A stretch of DNA of 64,000 nt from Galdieria partita (GCA_025991245.1 BQMJ01000064.1:62001-126000), one strand, 5' to 3'. Numbered from the stretch's first letter, positions 10,101 to 21,942 are shown. The notes: generated by a model not told the origin, from the sequence alone. Numbers and translations are program-made.

Positions 10101-13100
10101 CATTCTTCATTTGTCGACATAACCATGCCAAGACATTTTCTCTATTCCACTCCCGACTCACAAAAGAAAGCAACAACTTCCATACACCAAACTTTTCCCA
10201 AACATCTTGTAACCACATATTGCCAAAACAAAGCCATGCTTCTTTCAATAAGTTCACCAAGGAAACAAAACGAATTCCATCTCCACGTTCCAATGAACAA
10301 GTGTTACTATCCAATAATCGACGTTTCAAAGTACTCAATAAATCTACACAAATAGATAACCATTCAAAGTCCATATTCTTACTCTTCAAAAAGCCCTATC
10401 ACTCTCATTTCAACCACATATAACAAAAAATCACTAACACAACTTGCCTCAATTGGATGTGATGTAGACTTTGGTAGAGAAATCAAGCTACGAGAAAGAC
10501 CTCTTTGATCACTTTTCCATCCATTGCTAACAACAAAAGTAGATAAAGCTGATAAACAAACATCCGAAGATGCTATATGAAATAGAAACGAATTGACCAA
10601 TATATTGGCCTCCTCATCTTTTGGCCACAATACCTAAACATGAAAACAAAAAGAAATACGTTAAGATATTGTGAAAACTTTCTTATTTACCTGAAGAATG
10701 GAGTCTTGATGAAAGGGATTGGAACCTAGACCTTGAAATAGTTGAATCAAACACCTAGAAGCAATCATGGAAGACGATGAACGTTGGCTATTCGATTGTT
10801 GTTCTCCAAACAAGAATTGGATAAACTTTGGCCAATTAGAATCGCTCCATTCCAATTCCAACAATAGATATTTCAATATTTGTTCGTGAACCAATGCAAA
10901 TTGTTGAGCGTTGAATGCTAAATAAGCCAATATTCTTATCAAACAACGCGAATGAGCCAAAGTTGCCCACCAATGAGGTAATAAATGATGTTGCATCGAA
11001 CTATTTTGTTTGTAAATAAATTGAATCAAACCATAAGCTAAAAGAGAATAATTTTGTTGCATTCTTTGTTCTTCATTTTGTTTATCAAACCATCTCCAAT
11101 CCAATGTATTCCATTCCAAGCTTGATAACCAAGTATTCCTGTCCTCACGTTTGCTAGAGAGCCATACATTACAAAAATGTTCCAAAGGCTTTAGCCAATC
11201 CATAGGAAATAGTATATCCAATGGCGCATATGAAAGACAAAGAATACAACTTGTGTAGAGAAACACGTCATCGCAAGTCTCCCATAACAGCTTGTTACCA
11301 ATAGGTTGCTTGGTTCTTAAAATATAAAGTGCTTGAGAAAAGATTCTCTTCTTCTCTAATCAAGATATTACAAAACAATACATCCAATGATATCAAAAAC
11401 TTACTGGAATCCAATAGATCAAAACCACTATGCAATAGACATGTCCATATCTGTAACATCGAGGACAGAATGGAAGGATATTTGGATAACTTGGGAAACC
11501 AACTACACCATTCTTCTACATGTTCAGCCAACAACATAACCAAACGTGGACTGAATATAACAAAACCACTTAAACAGTGAACGATGTCTTGTAAAATATG
11601 ATACTGTTTCATTTTCAACCTAAGTCAATCATTAGCCTTCTAAGCTTTCTTCTATACATCATAAAACATACTTTTGAGTATCTTCATCTCTTAAACTATA
11701 TGGCTCTGCTCTCAAAAACTTTTTCATAAAAGAACTGTAAAGAGCAATCCAAAGTTCGCCATGTAGATAAGAAAGAATACCATCGATACATGAATCATTT
11801 CCATTCATTATCAAATGATGGATCATTTCCAGCAAAGCTATTAGCTCCGAATAACAACGTTGCCTAAAAAAGTTCAACTCATATGTGAACATTCGTCACA
11901 AAAGATATTATTACCACGAGTCTTCACCCCATTCCAATTCTTTCAACAACGTTTGAAGGAAATAAGAAATATACTTCCAACCATTCCATTGCATTCTCCA
12001 AACAACTTTGGATTCCGATTCCATATAAAAACCAATGCAATTTCGATTACTTTTTTGTCCATCTTGTGTTATCAAGTATCCATTCCAAACAACGGGAACT
12101 CCTAATGGACTCCATTTAGAAACTAACCAATCTTCATTGCATTCAAGTTGAAATTGTTCAAATGATAATAAATGAATATTGGCTATCTTATTGTCATCCA
12201 CATAACTAGCATAAAATGGCATTTCATTCTCAATAAATTGAAAGAGTCGATAAGCACTCCATTTGTTGCCAATCAAACCACTTAGTAACTGACAACTTGA
12301 CTGCATATCAAGCGGAAATTGAGCTAAAGAATACAATAATAAACTGTGATAGCCATTGTATTTCCCATTGGATGTTTCTTGATAAATCCACCAAATGCGT
12401 TGAATAATAGGAACAATATTCTTCATGGTACTCACAAACAGTCGATTGAGAATGGTACGCTATATAGACATATATATATGGATAGAAAAATAGATGAAAA
12501 GAAATAAGCTTCAGTTGATGATCCTTCAAAGATAACTTGACTTACCTCAGATACATTCAACTGTCGAGGAATAAATGATACAAAAAGCGTCTCTAGAAAG
12601 CCAAAATAGATACCATTTAACTTTCCATGTGTCTCTTGTAGCGAATAAGGATTCACAGAAGGTGTTTTATACAATATTTGATCAAGTTCTTCGATTGCTC
12701 CATTTGAAACTGCTTGTGAAAAATGTACTCGAGCAGAAGATAACCACAACTGCTGTTGTTGCTCAGATAAGAGGCTTTCTTGATGTTCCGATTTCTTATG
12801 AGAAATGACATAAAGAAAAACGGACCAAGCCAGTTCTGCTATGGAAAGAATGCCTAAATAGTTTCTGGAAGAAAATAAAATTTCCATTTGAGTGTAAACC
12901 TCAGTAAGATCAAAGTCGTTACATGACTTGGAAATTTTCTCGGATGGATGCTCTATGAATAGGATTGCAATATAAATATTGATGCACATATATTTATGTA
13001 GGCACACTTACCGTCTTGTAATGCTCCCAATGGACTGTCCATCCATTCTTCTAAACATAACAATTCCATCAAAAGACCATAATATGTAAGATAACATTTC

Positions 13101-14115
13101 CAATGCCATGTTCGAGTAGGTTCCACTATTGTAGTCATTCTAGGCAACATCTTTACCAACTCCACAAGTTTGTTTGGAGGACAAATGTGAGAATAATGAT
13201 AACAGAACATCAACTCCAATGTCCACAAAAGACGGTAAGATTCCAGCTCCAACACGTCCTACTTCAATGTTATCCAATGCAACTCGATGATTATCATCAA
13301 ATAATCCTTCTTACTTGACGATACTTGTCATAATCTGATGAATTGGATGAGTCTTTCCAAACTATAAGAATGCCTTCACTATCTAAAATATTCTTCAACA
13401 TTTGCATTCCCAAGTCGGCAAATGAATAACTATTGTTCGCATCTTGAAAAAATATTCAGCAAATTTATAGTTCAAACTCTGTTGACTATGCTTGCCTTCT
13501 TCTAGTTGGAATACTTCATTCTCAACTTTACGTGTCCAAACGTCATTACATAAAGCATACAACGGATGCTCTTGATCTTGACAAATGTCTAATATTTGTG
13601 CAAGAAAACAATACGCGGCGTGTTCATCAGCGTAAAAATACTTTATCAAGTCGGACAAAGACAAGTCGGCAACAGAATCGTTGAACTTGAAATAAACCTT
13701 TCGATTTTGTTCAATACTCTCTCAAATAAAAAACAAAAGCTACTCACAGTGGAAATATATTCTCTAATCACAAGGACAGCTAAGCTTTCAGAGATTCCGA
13801 GCACTTTGCTGAGTTGCTTTGCTTTCAAACATTCAGGTTCTGAAGGCTCCAGCGTCTTTCCTCTCCATCTCACTAATTATTCAGTCTTTACAAAAGTTCA
13901 TTGTAGCTTATCTAGCAACGCAAGTTACCTTGCTGTTGTCCACCTTGTGAACTTTTCTTATTCTCTTTGAAACTCTTTGCACAAAATATTTCAATGGCCT
14001 TGAGTAAATAGGCTTCTATTGTGTTCTTTATAGTTTCCGTAGGTTGGTAAGTTTGTCGAACAAGGTGAATCACTTGTGAAAAGGTGGATATCTGAGGCCA
14101 TCTTTCTACTGACAT
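7137..14115 (-). CDS. NUP188: Nup188-like scaffold nucleoporin, about 19 exons
   Basis: A chain of minus-strand exons with consistent splice phases gives a protein of roughly 1,970 residues. The best evidence is near the N-terminus. KQLSKVLGISESLAVLVIREY resembles the Nup188 N-terminal helices. DICQDQEHPLYALCNDVWTR matches LLTYFQDERHPYRVEYADCV in human NUP188. Further on, a small beta-domain (SPLGVPVVWNGYLITQDGQ ... RMQWNGWKYISYFLQ) matches the Nup188 SH3-like insertion. The remainder is all-helical and Trp-rich, as expected for an alpha-solenoid. The last exon, read as NTQPLRLKEDIAKRWF and on to EYSF, ends at a TAG at 7137. Two introns are GC-AG (10396-10447 and 13443-13495). Two others (10038-10082, 8067-8114) are 3n and stop-free. 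Nup205 is the main alternative. Confidence 0.72.
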
Positions 14116-14162
14116 GTTCTCTGAAAATATTTCAAACCAAAAAGATTCGACTCGCTATCGTG

Positions 14163-14774
14163 ATGGCGTTGGTATTATGCAGACTTCGGAAGACTTTGTT
14201 CCTTTCCAAAAGCAAAGTAGAAGAAATGTGTTGTGCACTACTAGAACATTTTCAGTTGAAAGACTATGAATATAGCGTAACACTGACAACGGATCGTTAC
14301 ATTCGATTGCTTAACAGTCAGTTTCGTGGAATACATGGAGCTACCGATGTGCTATCGTTTCCTACGGGTTTATTCCAACGAGGTCAATTGCAACCTTATT
14401 CAAGCATTATTCGAAAGGAGCTGCCGATGTTGCACAACGACAGTGTTGATCATTCTTTCGAAGAGCTTTTAGTTCCGCAAGTAAAGTTTCGTGATATGGG
14501 AGATATAGTTATTTCCATTCCTTATGTAAAAAGAGTAGCTGAAAAGCATGGAGTATTGCCTACTTATCAGTTTGCCAGTGTATTGGTTCATGGTTTTTGT
14601 CATCTCTTGGGTTATGACCACGAAGAAGCTTTAGATAGAGCTGCAATGAACCAAGTCGAAAGGAATTCTCTGGATACTTTAGCAACTTTATTGGAATGTC
14701 GCAGTCAAGACTTGACACCTCTTACGTCTCAATGGTCTCCACGTTCTTACAACTCAAGTCAGTGCGCAAATTGA
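14163..14774 (+). CDS. YbeY endoribonuclease (rRNA maturation factor), probably organellar
   Basis: A single-exon frame of about 203 residues containing NSQFRGIHGATDVLSFP and the metal-binding motif HGFCHLLGYDHE, the H-x3-H-x5-H signature of the YbeY/UPF0054 zinc endoribonucleases that process the 3' end of 16S-type rRNA. The N-terminus (MALVLCRLRKTLFLSKSK) is Arg/Lys/Ser-rich and acid-free, as in an organelle presequence; plastid targeting is likely by analogy with plants. The frame is open upstream to 14076 but that would overlap the Nup188 start. With the ATG at 14163 the two genes share a 47-bp bidirectional promoter. Confidence 0.9.
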   Translation: MALVLCRLRKTLFLSKSKVEEMCCALLEHFQLKDYEYSVTLTTDRYIRLLNSQFRGIHGATDVLSFPTGLFQRGQLQPYSSIIRKELPMLHNDSVDHSFEELLVPQVKFRDMGDIVISIPYVKRVAEKHGVLPTYQFASVLVHGFCHLLGYDHEEALDRAAMNQVERNSLDTLATLLECRSQDLTPLTSQWSPRSYNSSQCAN

Positions 14775-14870
14775 AAACTTGAAAGACTGTGAAATCATTG
14801 GCCCAAATTGGCGCACCCTTGTGGGCATTTTTCTTTCCTAAGAATAGAAAGACAATCTACAGTTACAATT

Positions 14871-15640
14871 ATGAAAGGTCTCTTTCAGCATAAAAAGGGA
14901 CTTGAACTATTCTCTTTGCGTAGATTCTCAACTGAATATGATTATACAGGAGGAACTGGAAGAGAGTCTTCAGGGTTGTCAACCACAGAGCAAGAAGCTC
15001 GAGAGAGAGTGATCCACTTGTATCGATATGCTTTGAAAAGTGTCCCGGATATTCGTAAGAACTATCGTTTAAACGAGGGCAAAGAAGATGTAGCTTTGTG
15101 TATTCGAGACTTATTCGAAAGGCATCGAAATGTTCAAGATCGCAAGCTGATAGATATGTTGGTTTTCAAGGGTAGACAGGATATTGACGAAGTGCGTGCT
15201 CAGTGGAAGGGTCGCCATCAAATTTTAAATTATTTAAGAGCATTTGAGGAAAAGAAAATCAAAGAAAGAGCACAAATGGTTATGGAGCAACATGTAAAGG
15301 ACGACAACGAATTTATTCATGTACCCAACGCTATTTTGGCTGCAAGTATATCCCATTGGAAGAAGAATAAACTTATTCCGGAAGATATTTCGACACCCAA
15401 GCAGGTATGTATAGTAGTAGTTTTGAATGGTTGATCGGATAATATTGTATTTGTGATAGTTTCGCCGTTGGAAGGAAGAAGAAGAAGAAAAGTTTGCACA
15501 GTTTGCAGTAGAAAATGGTAAAGCAAAGTTTTGTTATAATACTGAAAACAAGGATATAAATTTTGGTAGGTTTGTTTACAAGAGAAGAGTTGCAACTAAA
15601 TAGACAATATGCCAAACAAAATAATTGTGGTATTATGTGA
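14871..15640 (+). CDS. Mitochondrial complex I LYR subunit, NDUFA6/B14-like
   Basis: Three exons. The LYR motif is clear: RVIHLYRYALKSVPDIRKNY. It is followed by DRKLIDMLVFKGRQDIDEVR and WKGRHQILNYL, which match [27 protein letters not shown] of NDUFA6. Two introns (GTATGTATAG...TGATAG and GTAAAGC...GGTAG) lead to a short C-terminal extension, RRWKEEEEEKFAQFAVENG then LFTREELQLNRQYAKQ, absent from the human protein. NDUFA6 sits on the peripheral arm of mitochondrial complex I with the acyl-carrier protein. The start at 14871 gives a presequence-like MKGLFQHKKGLELFSLRRFS. It converges on the PTOX gene with 33 bp between stops. Confidence 0.82.
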
Positions 15641-15673
15641 AAGTTTTACATAATCTCTTAGAAGTAAATTGTA

Positions 15674-17301
15674 TTACCGTTGGGTTTTGTTCTTTGTACG
15701 ATTCACTTGTTGTACCCATTGCTTCCAATATTTTCTCTTATGTTGAACGTTCTCCTTTCTATTTTGAACTTCAAATGTAGCATGAGGACTGATGACGACT
15801 TTTCCTAGTTTGGAGTAGTCCTGACAAGCATGCATTGTCTATAGACGAGTTTTGGTCAATCCTGAATAGATATGGTCTTTCAACTCACTTTGACATGTTC
15901 TATTTCATCATCACGAATATTACAAAATACATCATAAAGATTATCACAAGGCGGTCTCCTAGTGCCTGGACTATGATTCTGAAATCTATTTCCAGTTAGC
16001 CACCTTAAGGCAAATATGAGTACTTACTCATCAAACATGTACAAATTGTCAGCCAAATAATAACGTTGTGCTATTTTGGGAGGAGGTAACTCTTTTAACA
16101 GTTCTTCATTCGCTTGTAAAAATTCACTATAAGTATCTACGGCATGGGCTTCGACCAACTCTGAAAAATTATAGGCAAGTGAAGGAGAAAGAAAGAAAAA
16201 TAACACCAATAGCCAATAATAAAATACTGCGGCATGTTCTGCTACAAATCTATCCAACCTACAAAAAGTTCATTTCATCTTTCATCTGAACGACTGTCTT
16301 TCCTACCATTTTCGGTCGCCACCTAATGACTCCATAATCAACAAATGATGAAATTCATTATATTCTTCTGCAAAATGTATTTTGAGCAATTCTCCATTTC
16401 TCCACCAACCTAAATATCGATATATCAGAATAAACATATTTCAACATCTATTCACAAACCTAAAGTTTCGTATAGATGAAGTACCGAAATATAACTAAAA
16501 TAGGGCATACGAGCAACCGTTTCCAAAAACCAGAATCTTTCAATAGGTCTGTCTTTATAAGCCCAATCAATAAAACTGCACAAGGCATCGTATATCCAGC
16601 GACTCTAATATAAGTAAGTATTTACAGAAATGATGTTCAAAGATCACTCACGAAACGGTTGGTTAATACACGACCACCCCATTCACTTTCTCTTTCTCTT
16701 TGTCTGGCAAGTACTTTTTCATTATTCAAACGAAAACCAAAGCAATCAGGAGGTATCCATTCGTCTTTTTCTATCCAACCTAACGATTGACCCATACTTC
16801 CTACAATCCAAACTACTTTCAGCCACAACAAAATTCACCCATACTTTGTACTTACGAATGAGTCCATCTAATTCTTTTCGAAAATGCAACCAAGCCAACG
16901 ATATAGCTCCAGCAGGCTTTACTTGAAAATTGGGAGAATCCGACAAGTCAACATATATATCACTATCCTCTGAGTATTCAACAGGTTGTGGGGTATTCTG
17001 TTCTCCATTTACATGTGAGTCTTCTATCCAAAATACACGTTTTATTAAAAAATAATACCATTTTCAACTCGTATTACTAACCTTGAATACTTGTCGTTGT
17101 CATTTTTGTTTTATCTTCCATAGTTGGCTGGTTTCGATACCATCTTGAGTGTTGCGAGTTGTTTCTTCCATAAAACTTGGGTTTCATCGGAAAACGACTT
17201 TTGCAACACAACTTGTTGTAATAACTTGTTGTTCTATAAAATAAAAAAGATTGACAGATATTCCAATAGGGACAGATATATGCAACTGTTCTATCCTCCA
17301 T
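15674..17301 (-). CDS. PTOX: Plastid terminal oxidase (plastoquinol oxidase, PTOX/IMMUTANS)
   Basis: About eight exons with short introns. The di-iron carboxylate ligands are in place: the [20 protein letters not shown] region, [17 protein letters not shown] (E-x-x-H), [13 protein letters not shown] and [11 protein letters not shown] (E-x-x-H). PTOX-specific sequences include [20 protein letters not shown], then (across an intron ending GGAAATAG) [19 protein letters not shown], equivalent to DEFQTSRTPGTRRP in plants. This supports PTOX over mitochondrial AOX. The enzyme oxidises plastoquinol with oxygen at thylakoids and supports carotenoid synthesis. The N-terminal exon is Ser/Tyr/Lys-rich and fits a plastid transit peptide. 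About 240 bp upstream (17302-17540) is promoter space with nothing else visible. Confidence 0.92.
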
Positions 17302-17540
17302 TCGAGTACTCTATGAAAATTTGTCAATGGAGATTGTTACATATGAAGAATGGAACAATAACCAAAAACTTCAAAAGCTGGACTACCAACAGAAAGAGCG
17401 TTGGAATTTCTAACACTTTGTTCAGAATCTCTGATATATATAAATTGGTTTTCAAGCCTAGACTGCATCTTTTATGTTGCTAATACATAAAATGGAATAC
17501 TATTCAATACATCCAGTCCAAAACTCATAATACAAGTCAA

Positions 17541-18236
17541 CTAGTTACTTTCAGACCTTCTTTCGTCTTCTTCTACATATTCAGTCCAATTGATATTGTG
17601 TTCTTCCAATTGTTTGCGCAAACAGTCCCTGTACAAAGCAACCATCAACAACCAACTTCATCAACCACAAAACAATTACCTAAACCAACCAACGGCTTCC
17701 ATCTTCCTTTGTCTTTCAGATTCCAACTTTTGCCATTGATCTCTTATTTATACGTTAATCACTTTCTCTCTTTCCATAAACACTACTTACAACTTGGCTA
17801 AAGTATAAAAAGAAGGATTCTCTCCTCGATCGATGCACTCTAGCAACTACAAGTATGCATATCAACCAATATTCCATAATAAACCTTGTTTCATAAACTA
17901 TACGTACATCCAGAGGCACGCTACCTTGTGCCAAACTACTTTGTTGTTCCAACTGTTGCAACATAGTTACCAAGTTTTGACTAGAACCCTAATGTCTCAG
18001 TGAAACCTAGGGAAGATTGGATATTTTACCCACATAGACTCAAATAAAACTTCCGAATGGGATACTTTGGCAGAATTCTTCACTGTGGTCTCTAGTTGGA
18101 AAAGTTGTTGGGTTACTTTGTCGACCAAGGGAACAAGAATAGCTTCTGAGGAACTTGCATTGGTTAAACTAGAAGTAGCATTGTTGTCGACATCGGTATT
18201 AAGGGAGCCTTGTTCTTCCGAGTCTTCTGAAGCCAT
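17541..18236 (-). CDS. MED10: Mediator subunit MED10
   Basis: Five small exons. The first gives an acidic Ser/Thr/Asn-rich leader and the helix LVDKVTQQLFQLETTVKN. A GTAAAA intron leads to NLVTMLQQLEQQSSLAQGSV. A further splice gives VPLDLLECIDRGENPSFYTL, the family hallmark (human VPLEVFEYIDQGRNPQLYTK). The tail is RDCLRKQLEEHNINWTEYVE and ends SESN. MED10 belongs to the Mediator middle module, where it contacts MED14 and MED7/21. Intron 3 has more than one possible acceptor, so a few residues between TLAK and MEAVGWF are uncertain. Its start is 26 bp from the stop of the next gene on the same strand. Confidence 0.85.
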
Positions 18237-18262
18237 TCTATTTTATCTATACAAAGCTATTC

Positions 18263-19628
18263 TTATTGCGTAAAAGGATAGTTCAAACCCTTTGGAACAA
18301 TTTGACTAGGATTTAAAGGAAACAAGGACTTGTAGTAACTCTGTTTGGTTTGTTCCAAGTCACCTGTCTCAGCAACACCAGGAATGGCATATATTCTTTG
18401 TAGCCACTGAAAGAGAAAAGGATAATCCAACACAATATCTTTCCAAAGACATTTAAATAAGGGCCCATAAATGGCTTTGAATCGATAAATCGTCGGAAAT
18501 AAATAAATATCGGCTACTAAATAATATTCAGTTCAGTTTGTCATCATATTCACAAACTTACTTGTCATTACATCTCCTTCAATAAAAGAATGCTGTTCAA
18601 GTCTCTTTTCTATCTCATCCAACGTTTCAAATAGAAGCATCACTGCACTTTCATAACTCTTTTGATTTTGAGCAAATCCTATATCCAAATATCGGCATAT
18701 AGAACAACCATACAATTGTTGTCTGTACCTGCTTTGTAAACACCATTATTGACATTTTCATGAATGCGTTGAACGAGTGCTTTGGATTTCTCTTCTAATA
18801 GAATGTAATTTTGTAAAGGTACAATGGGAACAGAATAGCGGTTGGTTGCTGATAATTCCATCAAAAACTATCATCACACATATTATCTAAATAAACATTG
18901 TATCTATAGTTGAGGTTCAACAATTACTTACTTGAACCATATCTGAGCTTTCATTATTCACAATGCGATAATGTATGCTATCAACTAATAAAGGAAGCGT
19001 ACAACGACCTCGATAATGACGCTATACAAGTTTCTATTATAAGCACAATTCATAAAGCGGCCAGGGTTGTACCTCATAATATTGATAAATTCTTCGAATA
19101 CTTTGACCATCTTTCAACTTCCAGGATCCATCTGAGATATTCGCTTCACAATATTCGATATGAAAGTAATCTTTTAAATTGCACAGAGCCAAAGTCAAAA
19201 GTACGCGATGACACCAAGGACAAGGAAAACCTTGACAAGTTCAATAGGAATAAATACTGCTGTCTTCAAGAGACATACTAACCCACATACAAAGTATATC
19301 TGTTCTTTTCTAGAGGAAACAGAGCTTGTGGACTGTTTTCGATCTTATTCCTATGTAGAGTAAATACAATCACTTTTCCATAAAACTCGGTTCAATACTT
19401 GCCTGAACAAACTTACTGGACGTTGATATTCTCCTGTTTGGTCCTTGGGTGCCAACTGAGAAACCATCACATTCCATAACCACTTCCTATCATATGATTA
19501 AACAGTTATTGAGCATAATGATGAATAATGAATACATATCATTACCAAAGTGTATAACTTGTTGCTATTCCAACTCTACTCAACCAAGGTATTTGCAATA
19601 CTTGAGGTAGTTTATAGTTGGCTTTCAT
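18263..19628 (-). CDS. Glutathionyl-hydroquinone reductase (Xi-class GST)
   Basis: Multi-exon gene of the ECM4/YqjG/PcpF family. The exons read DQTGEYQRPVSLFR, NKIENSPQALFPLEKNRYTL, YVGFPCPWCHRVLLTLALCN (catalytic C-P-W-C), and later IHENVNNGVYKAG, QKSYESAVMLLFETLDEIE, IYLFPTIYRFKAIYGPLFKC and IYAIPGVAETGDLEQTKQSY. These enzymes reduce glutathionyl-hydroquinones. The join of VSLFR to NKIENS requires a 52-nt GC-AG intron (19351-19402). The ATG at 19628 gives a short leader MKANYKLPQVLQIPWLSRVG, possibly an organelle signal. The C-terminus LNPSQIVPKGLNYPF matches the family end. A few internal boundaries near 18520-18720 are approximate. Confidence 0.88.
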
Positions 19629-19809
19629 TACAAGGGAATAGTGGTGCTTGCTATATCATACACTGCAAATGAATGCATTTAAGAGTCAAATAGTCTATCA
19701 CACTAACCTCTTGCTACAATGATGCAAGGAAACGTTCTCTTTCGTTTTGAATACAAAAGAGACAAAGGCTGTCATATCATCCATCACAATCATTTCTGTC
19801 CTTCATTTC

Positions 19810-20010
19810 ATGATGGGAGGAGGAGAGAGACTACGACTAGCAGGTTGGTTTATCGTCATTATGGGTAAGGAAGACAAGTAACGAAGAAAGAAGAAACATA
19901 ACAATGAAAAAGGTTGTTCTTTATATATTATGAAGTTGACAGGAGCTACTGACCGTGCGCAGAGGATATCCAAAGACCCTGAGTATGCCTCCAAGTTGTT
20001 CAAGGTTTGA
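19810..20010 (+). CDS. Candidate 40-residue spliced membrane microprotein
   Basis: An exon encoding MMGGGERLRLAGWFIVIM ends with a GTAAGG donor at 19865. A 78-nt intron ending TTGACAG (19942) joins to GATDRAQRISKDPEYASKLF, closing with KV and TGA. The result is a charged N-terminus, a short hydrophobic stretch and an amphipathic tail, the size of small respiratory-chain or ATP-synthase subunits, but no family is recognised. The opposite strand has an open frame over the same region (19803-20042) without splice logic; it could be the real one. Evidence is the strong donor and the sensible protein only. Confidence 0.35.
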
Positions 20011-20231
20011 TATCCATGTATTGATATCCTTATAACCAACACACTTTCTATCCAATATGGAATATGTTAGGAATCTGATTCTGGTAAAAAGTAACAACAC
20101 ATAGCATAGCCATCACTTTAGGCAAAGAAAGGGACTTCCATCAAATAGGCCATTCCAGTGCAGGTCGTCGGGACACAAGTGGTTTATCTTTGTTTGAACG
20201 AAACCAAAACTTTTCCTTGTTGGATGGACAA

Positions 20232-21942
20232 ATGCACCTTTCCAATATTGTCGAACATAGTCATAAAGAAACTCAATTGCATATGGTTTCTACAGAAAAT
20301 TTCCAAGTCAAGCACTTGCCTAAGAACACCGATAGTGAGGTGGATACTCTAAGAGCGACTTCCACTTGGGAACTTGAAGAACAGTCTCAGGATTTGGCAC
20401 AGTCTTCTTCTGCAACGCATCCTATTCAAAAAATACAAGCTTTCATATTATACGGTGTTACAGCAGCAGATGCTTTGGCTCTCATGATTTATGTACCCCT
20501 ATTGACGGACTTTTGTAAACAGCGCCTTCATATTTCAGATTCTCGAGTAGGAGCTGCAGTAGGTATTATTATGGGATCCTATAACTTGGCAAATACGATA
20601 TCGAGTCCCAAAATAGGAGACCTTTCTGACCAATTCGGTAGAAGACCTTTGATACTATTTGGAGTTGCTAGTTCCATACTTTTTACTTCACTGTTTCCAT
20701 TTGTGGAAAATTTTTATTTAGCTGTGTTGATAAGACTTGGCGCTGGTTTTTGCAATTCGAATAATGCAGTAAGCAGAGCTTATATATCAGACTTGACCCT
20801 TCATGCCAGAGGAATAGAAGAAGAAGCAGAAAGAGCAGCCTTATTTGGATATTTAGGTGCAGTCTGGGCGTTGGCTCGTTCTATTTCTTCTTCCACTGCT
20901 GGTCTTCTTACGGGTATTCATATACGCTTTCTTCCTTCTTTCATTGCCGACAATCCTTTTGCTGCTCCTGGATTAGCGGCTTCAGCATTTCTTATTTTGA
21001 TATTCATTTTAGCCTTTTTCTTTTTAAAAGAGTCTCATCCTTGTCCTAAAGAGTTGCCTGGTTGGAAGAGTATCTTTCGTTATCGTAGTTTGCCGAATGA
21101 AGATACTGTATTGGAAACTGAAATGGAGACTAGAACTAGTGAAACATCCTTTTCTTTAGAAGAGAAAAGTGGAGAGAAAGACTCTTCTCATATACTTCAT
21201 GTTCGTCATGCTCGTTTTATTTCCAAATTGATTTATTTATTTCATTATGGAGGTTCCATTTTGATTCGACTTTTGATAGCCAATGCTTTACATCAATTTG
21301 CGAATGGTTCTTTTCTAGTTGTTCTTGTATTGTATCTCTCGTTGGAAATATCTCGAGGAGGTGTTGGATTGGATCCTAGAGGAGTTGGTATTGTTTATGC
21401 GTTTTTTGGGTTGATTGGGTTATTATTTCAGTTGATTTGGTTTCGTCGTTGTGTGAGAAGATGGGGTCTAAGACGTACTTATCAACTGGGAACATTATTA
21501 TTAGCAACTGGATCATTCACTGTATTGTGTTGTAATTGGATTGCAAACCAAAATGCTATCGAATCTACTATTTTATTTTGGCCTTTATTGTTATGTTTTG
21601 TATCACCACAAGGAATAGGTTTTATGTGTGGTTTACCAGTGATGGGAACTCTTTTAGCCAATGCATCTCCTGCAGATATTCAAGGGTAAGAATATATTTT
21701 TTTGTCATACTATGAATAATATTCTTATGTTTTCTAGTCTTTGTCAAGGAACTGCTCAGTCTTCAGGAAGTATTGCTAGAACATTGGGTCCCATGTCCAG
21801 TGGTTTCCTATTTAGTTGGGCAGTTGCTTCACAAAATGGACCTTTTCCAGTATTTTTGTTGTTATCGTGTTGTTATATGATTTGCTTTGGAATTGCTTGT
21901 TCATTACCTGAAAGTATTGAACATGCAGTCCAGTCTTCCTAA
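20232..21942 (+). CDS. Major facilitator superfamily transporter (drug/proton antiporter-like)
   Basis: Two exons give about 550 residues with a hydrophilic N-terminal tail followed by twelve putative helices. Helix 1 begins near ILYGVTAADALALMIYVPLL. MFS motif A is well preserved as GDLSDQFGRRPLILFGVA, and LIRLGAGFCNSNNAVSRAYI matches helix 4 and motif B-like residues. A single intron (GTAAGA...TTTTCTAG) near 21690-21740 joins SPADIQG to LCQGTAQSSGSIARTLGPM, the motif C-like region. Plant ZIFL-type carriers are the nearest type I can name; substrate is unknown. The open frame reaches back to a TTG at 20190; the first ATG is 20232. Its TAA overlaps the stop codon of SMU1 on the other strand. 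Confidence 0.85.

Noticed and set aside
13440-13500. One-base frameshift at a T-run in the Nup188 gene.
   Set aside because: A GC-AG intron restores the frame without any sequence change, and the same donor type occurs at three other places.
19803-20042. Minus-strand 79-codon frame.
   Set aside because: No family resemblance and a less convincing start than the spliced plus-strand alternative; not excluded, so the plus-strand gene is given low confidence.
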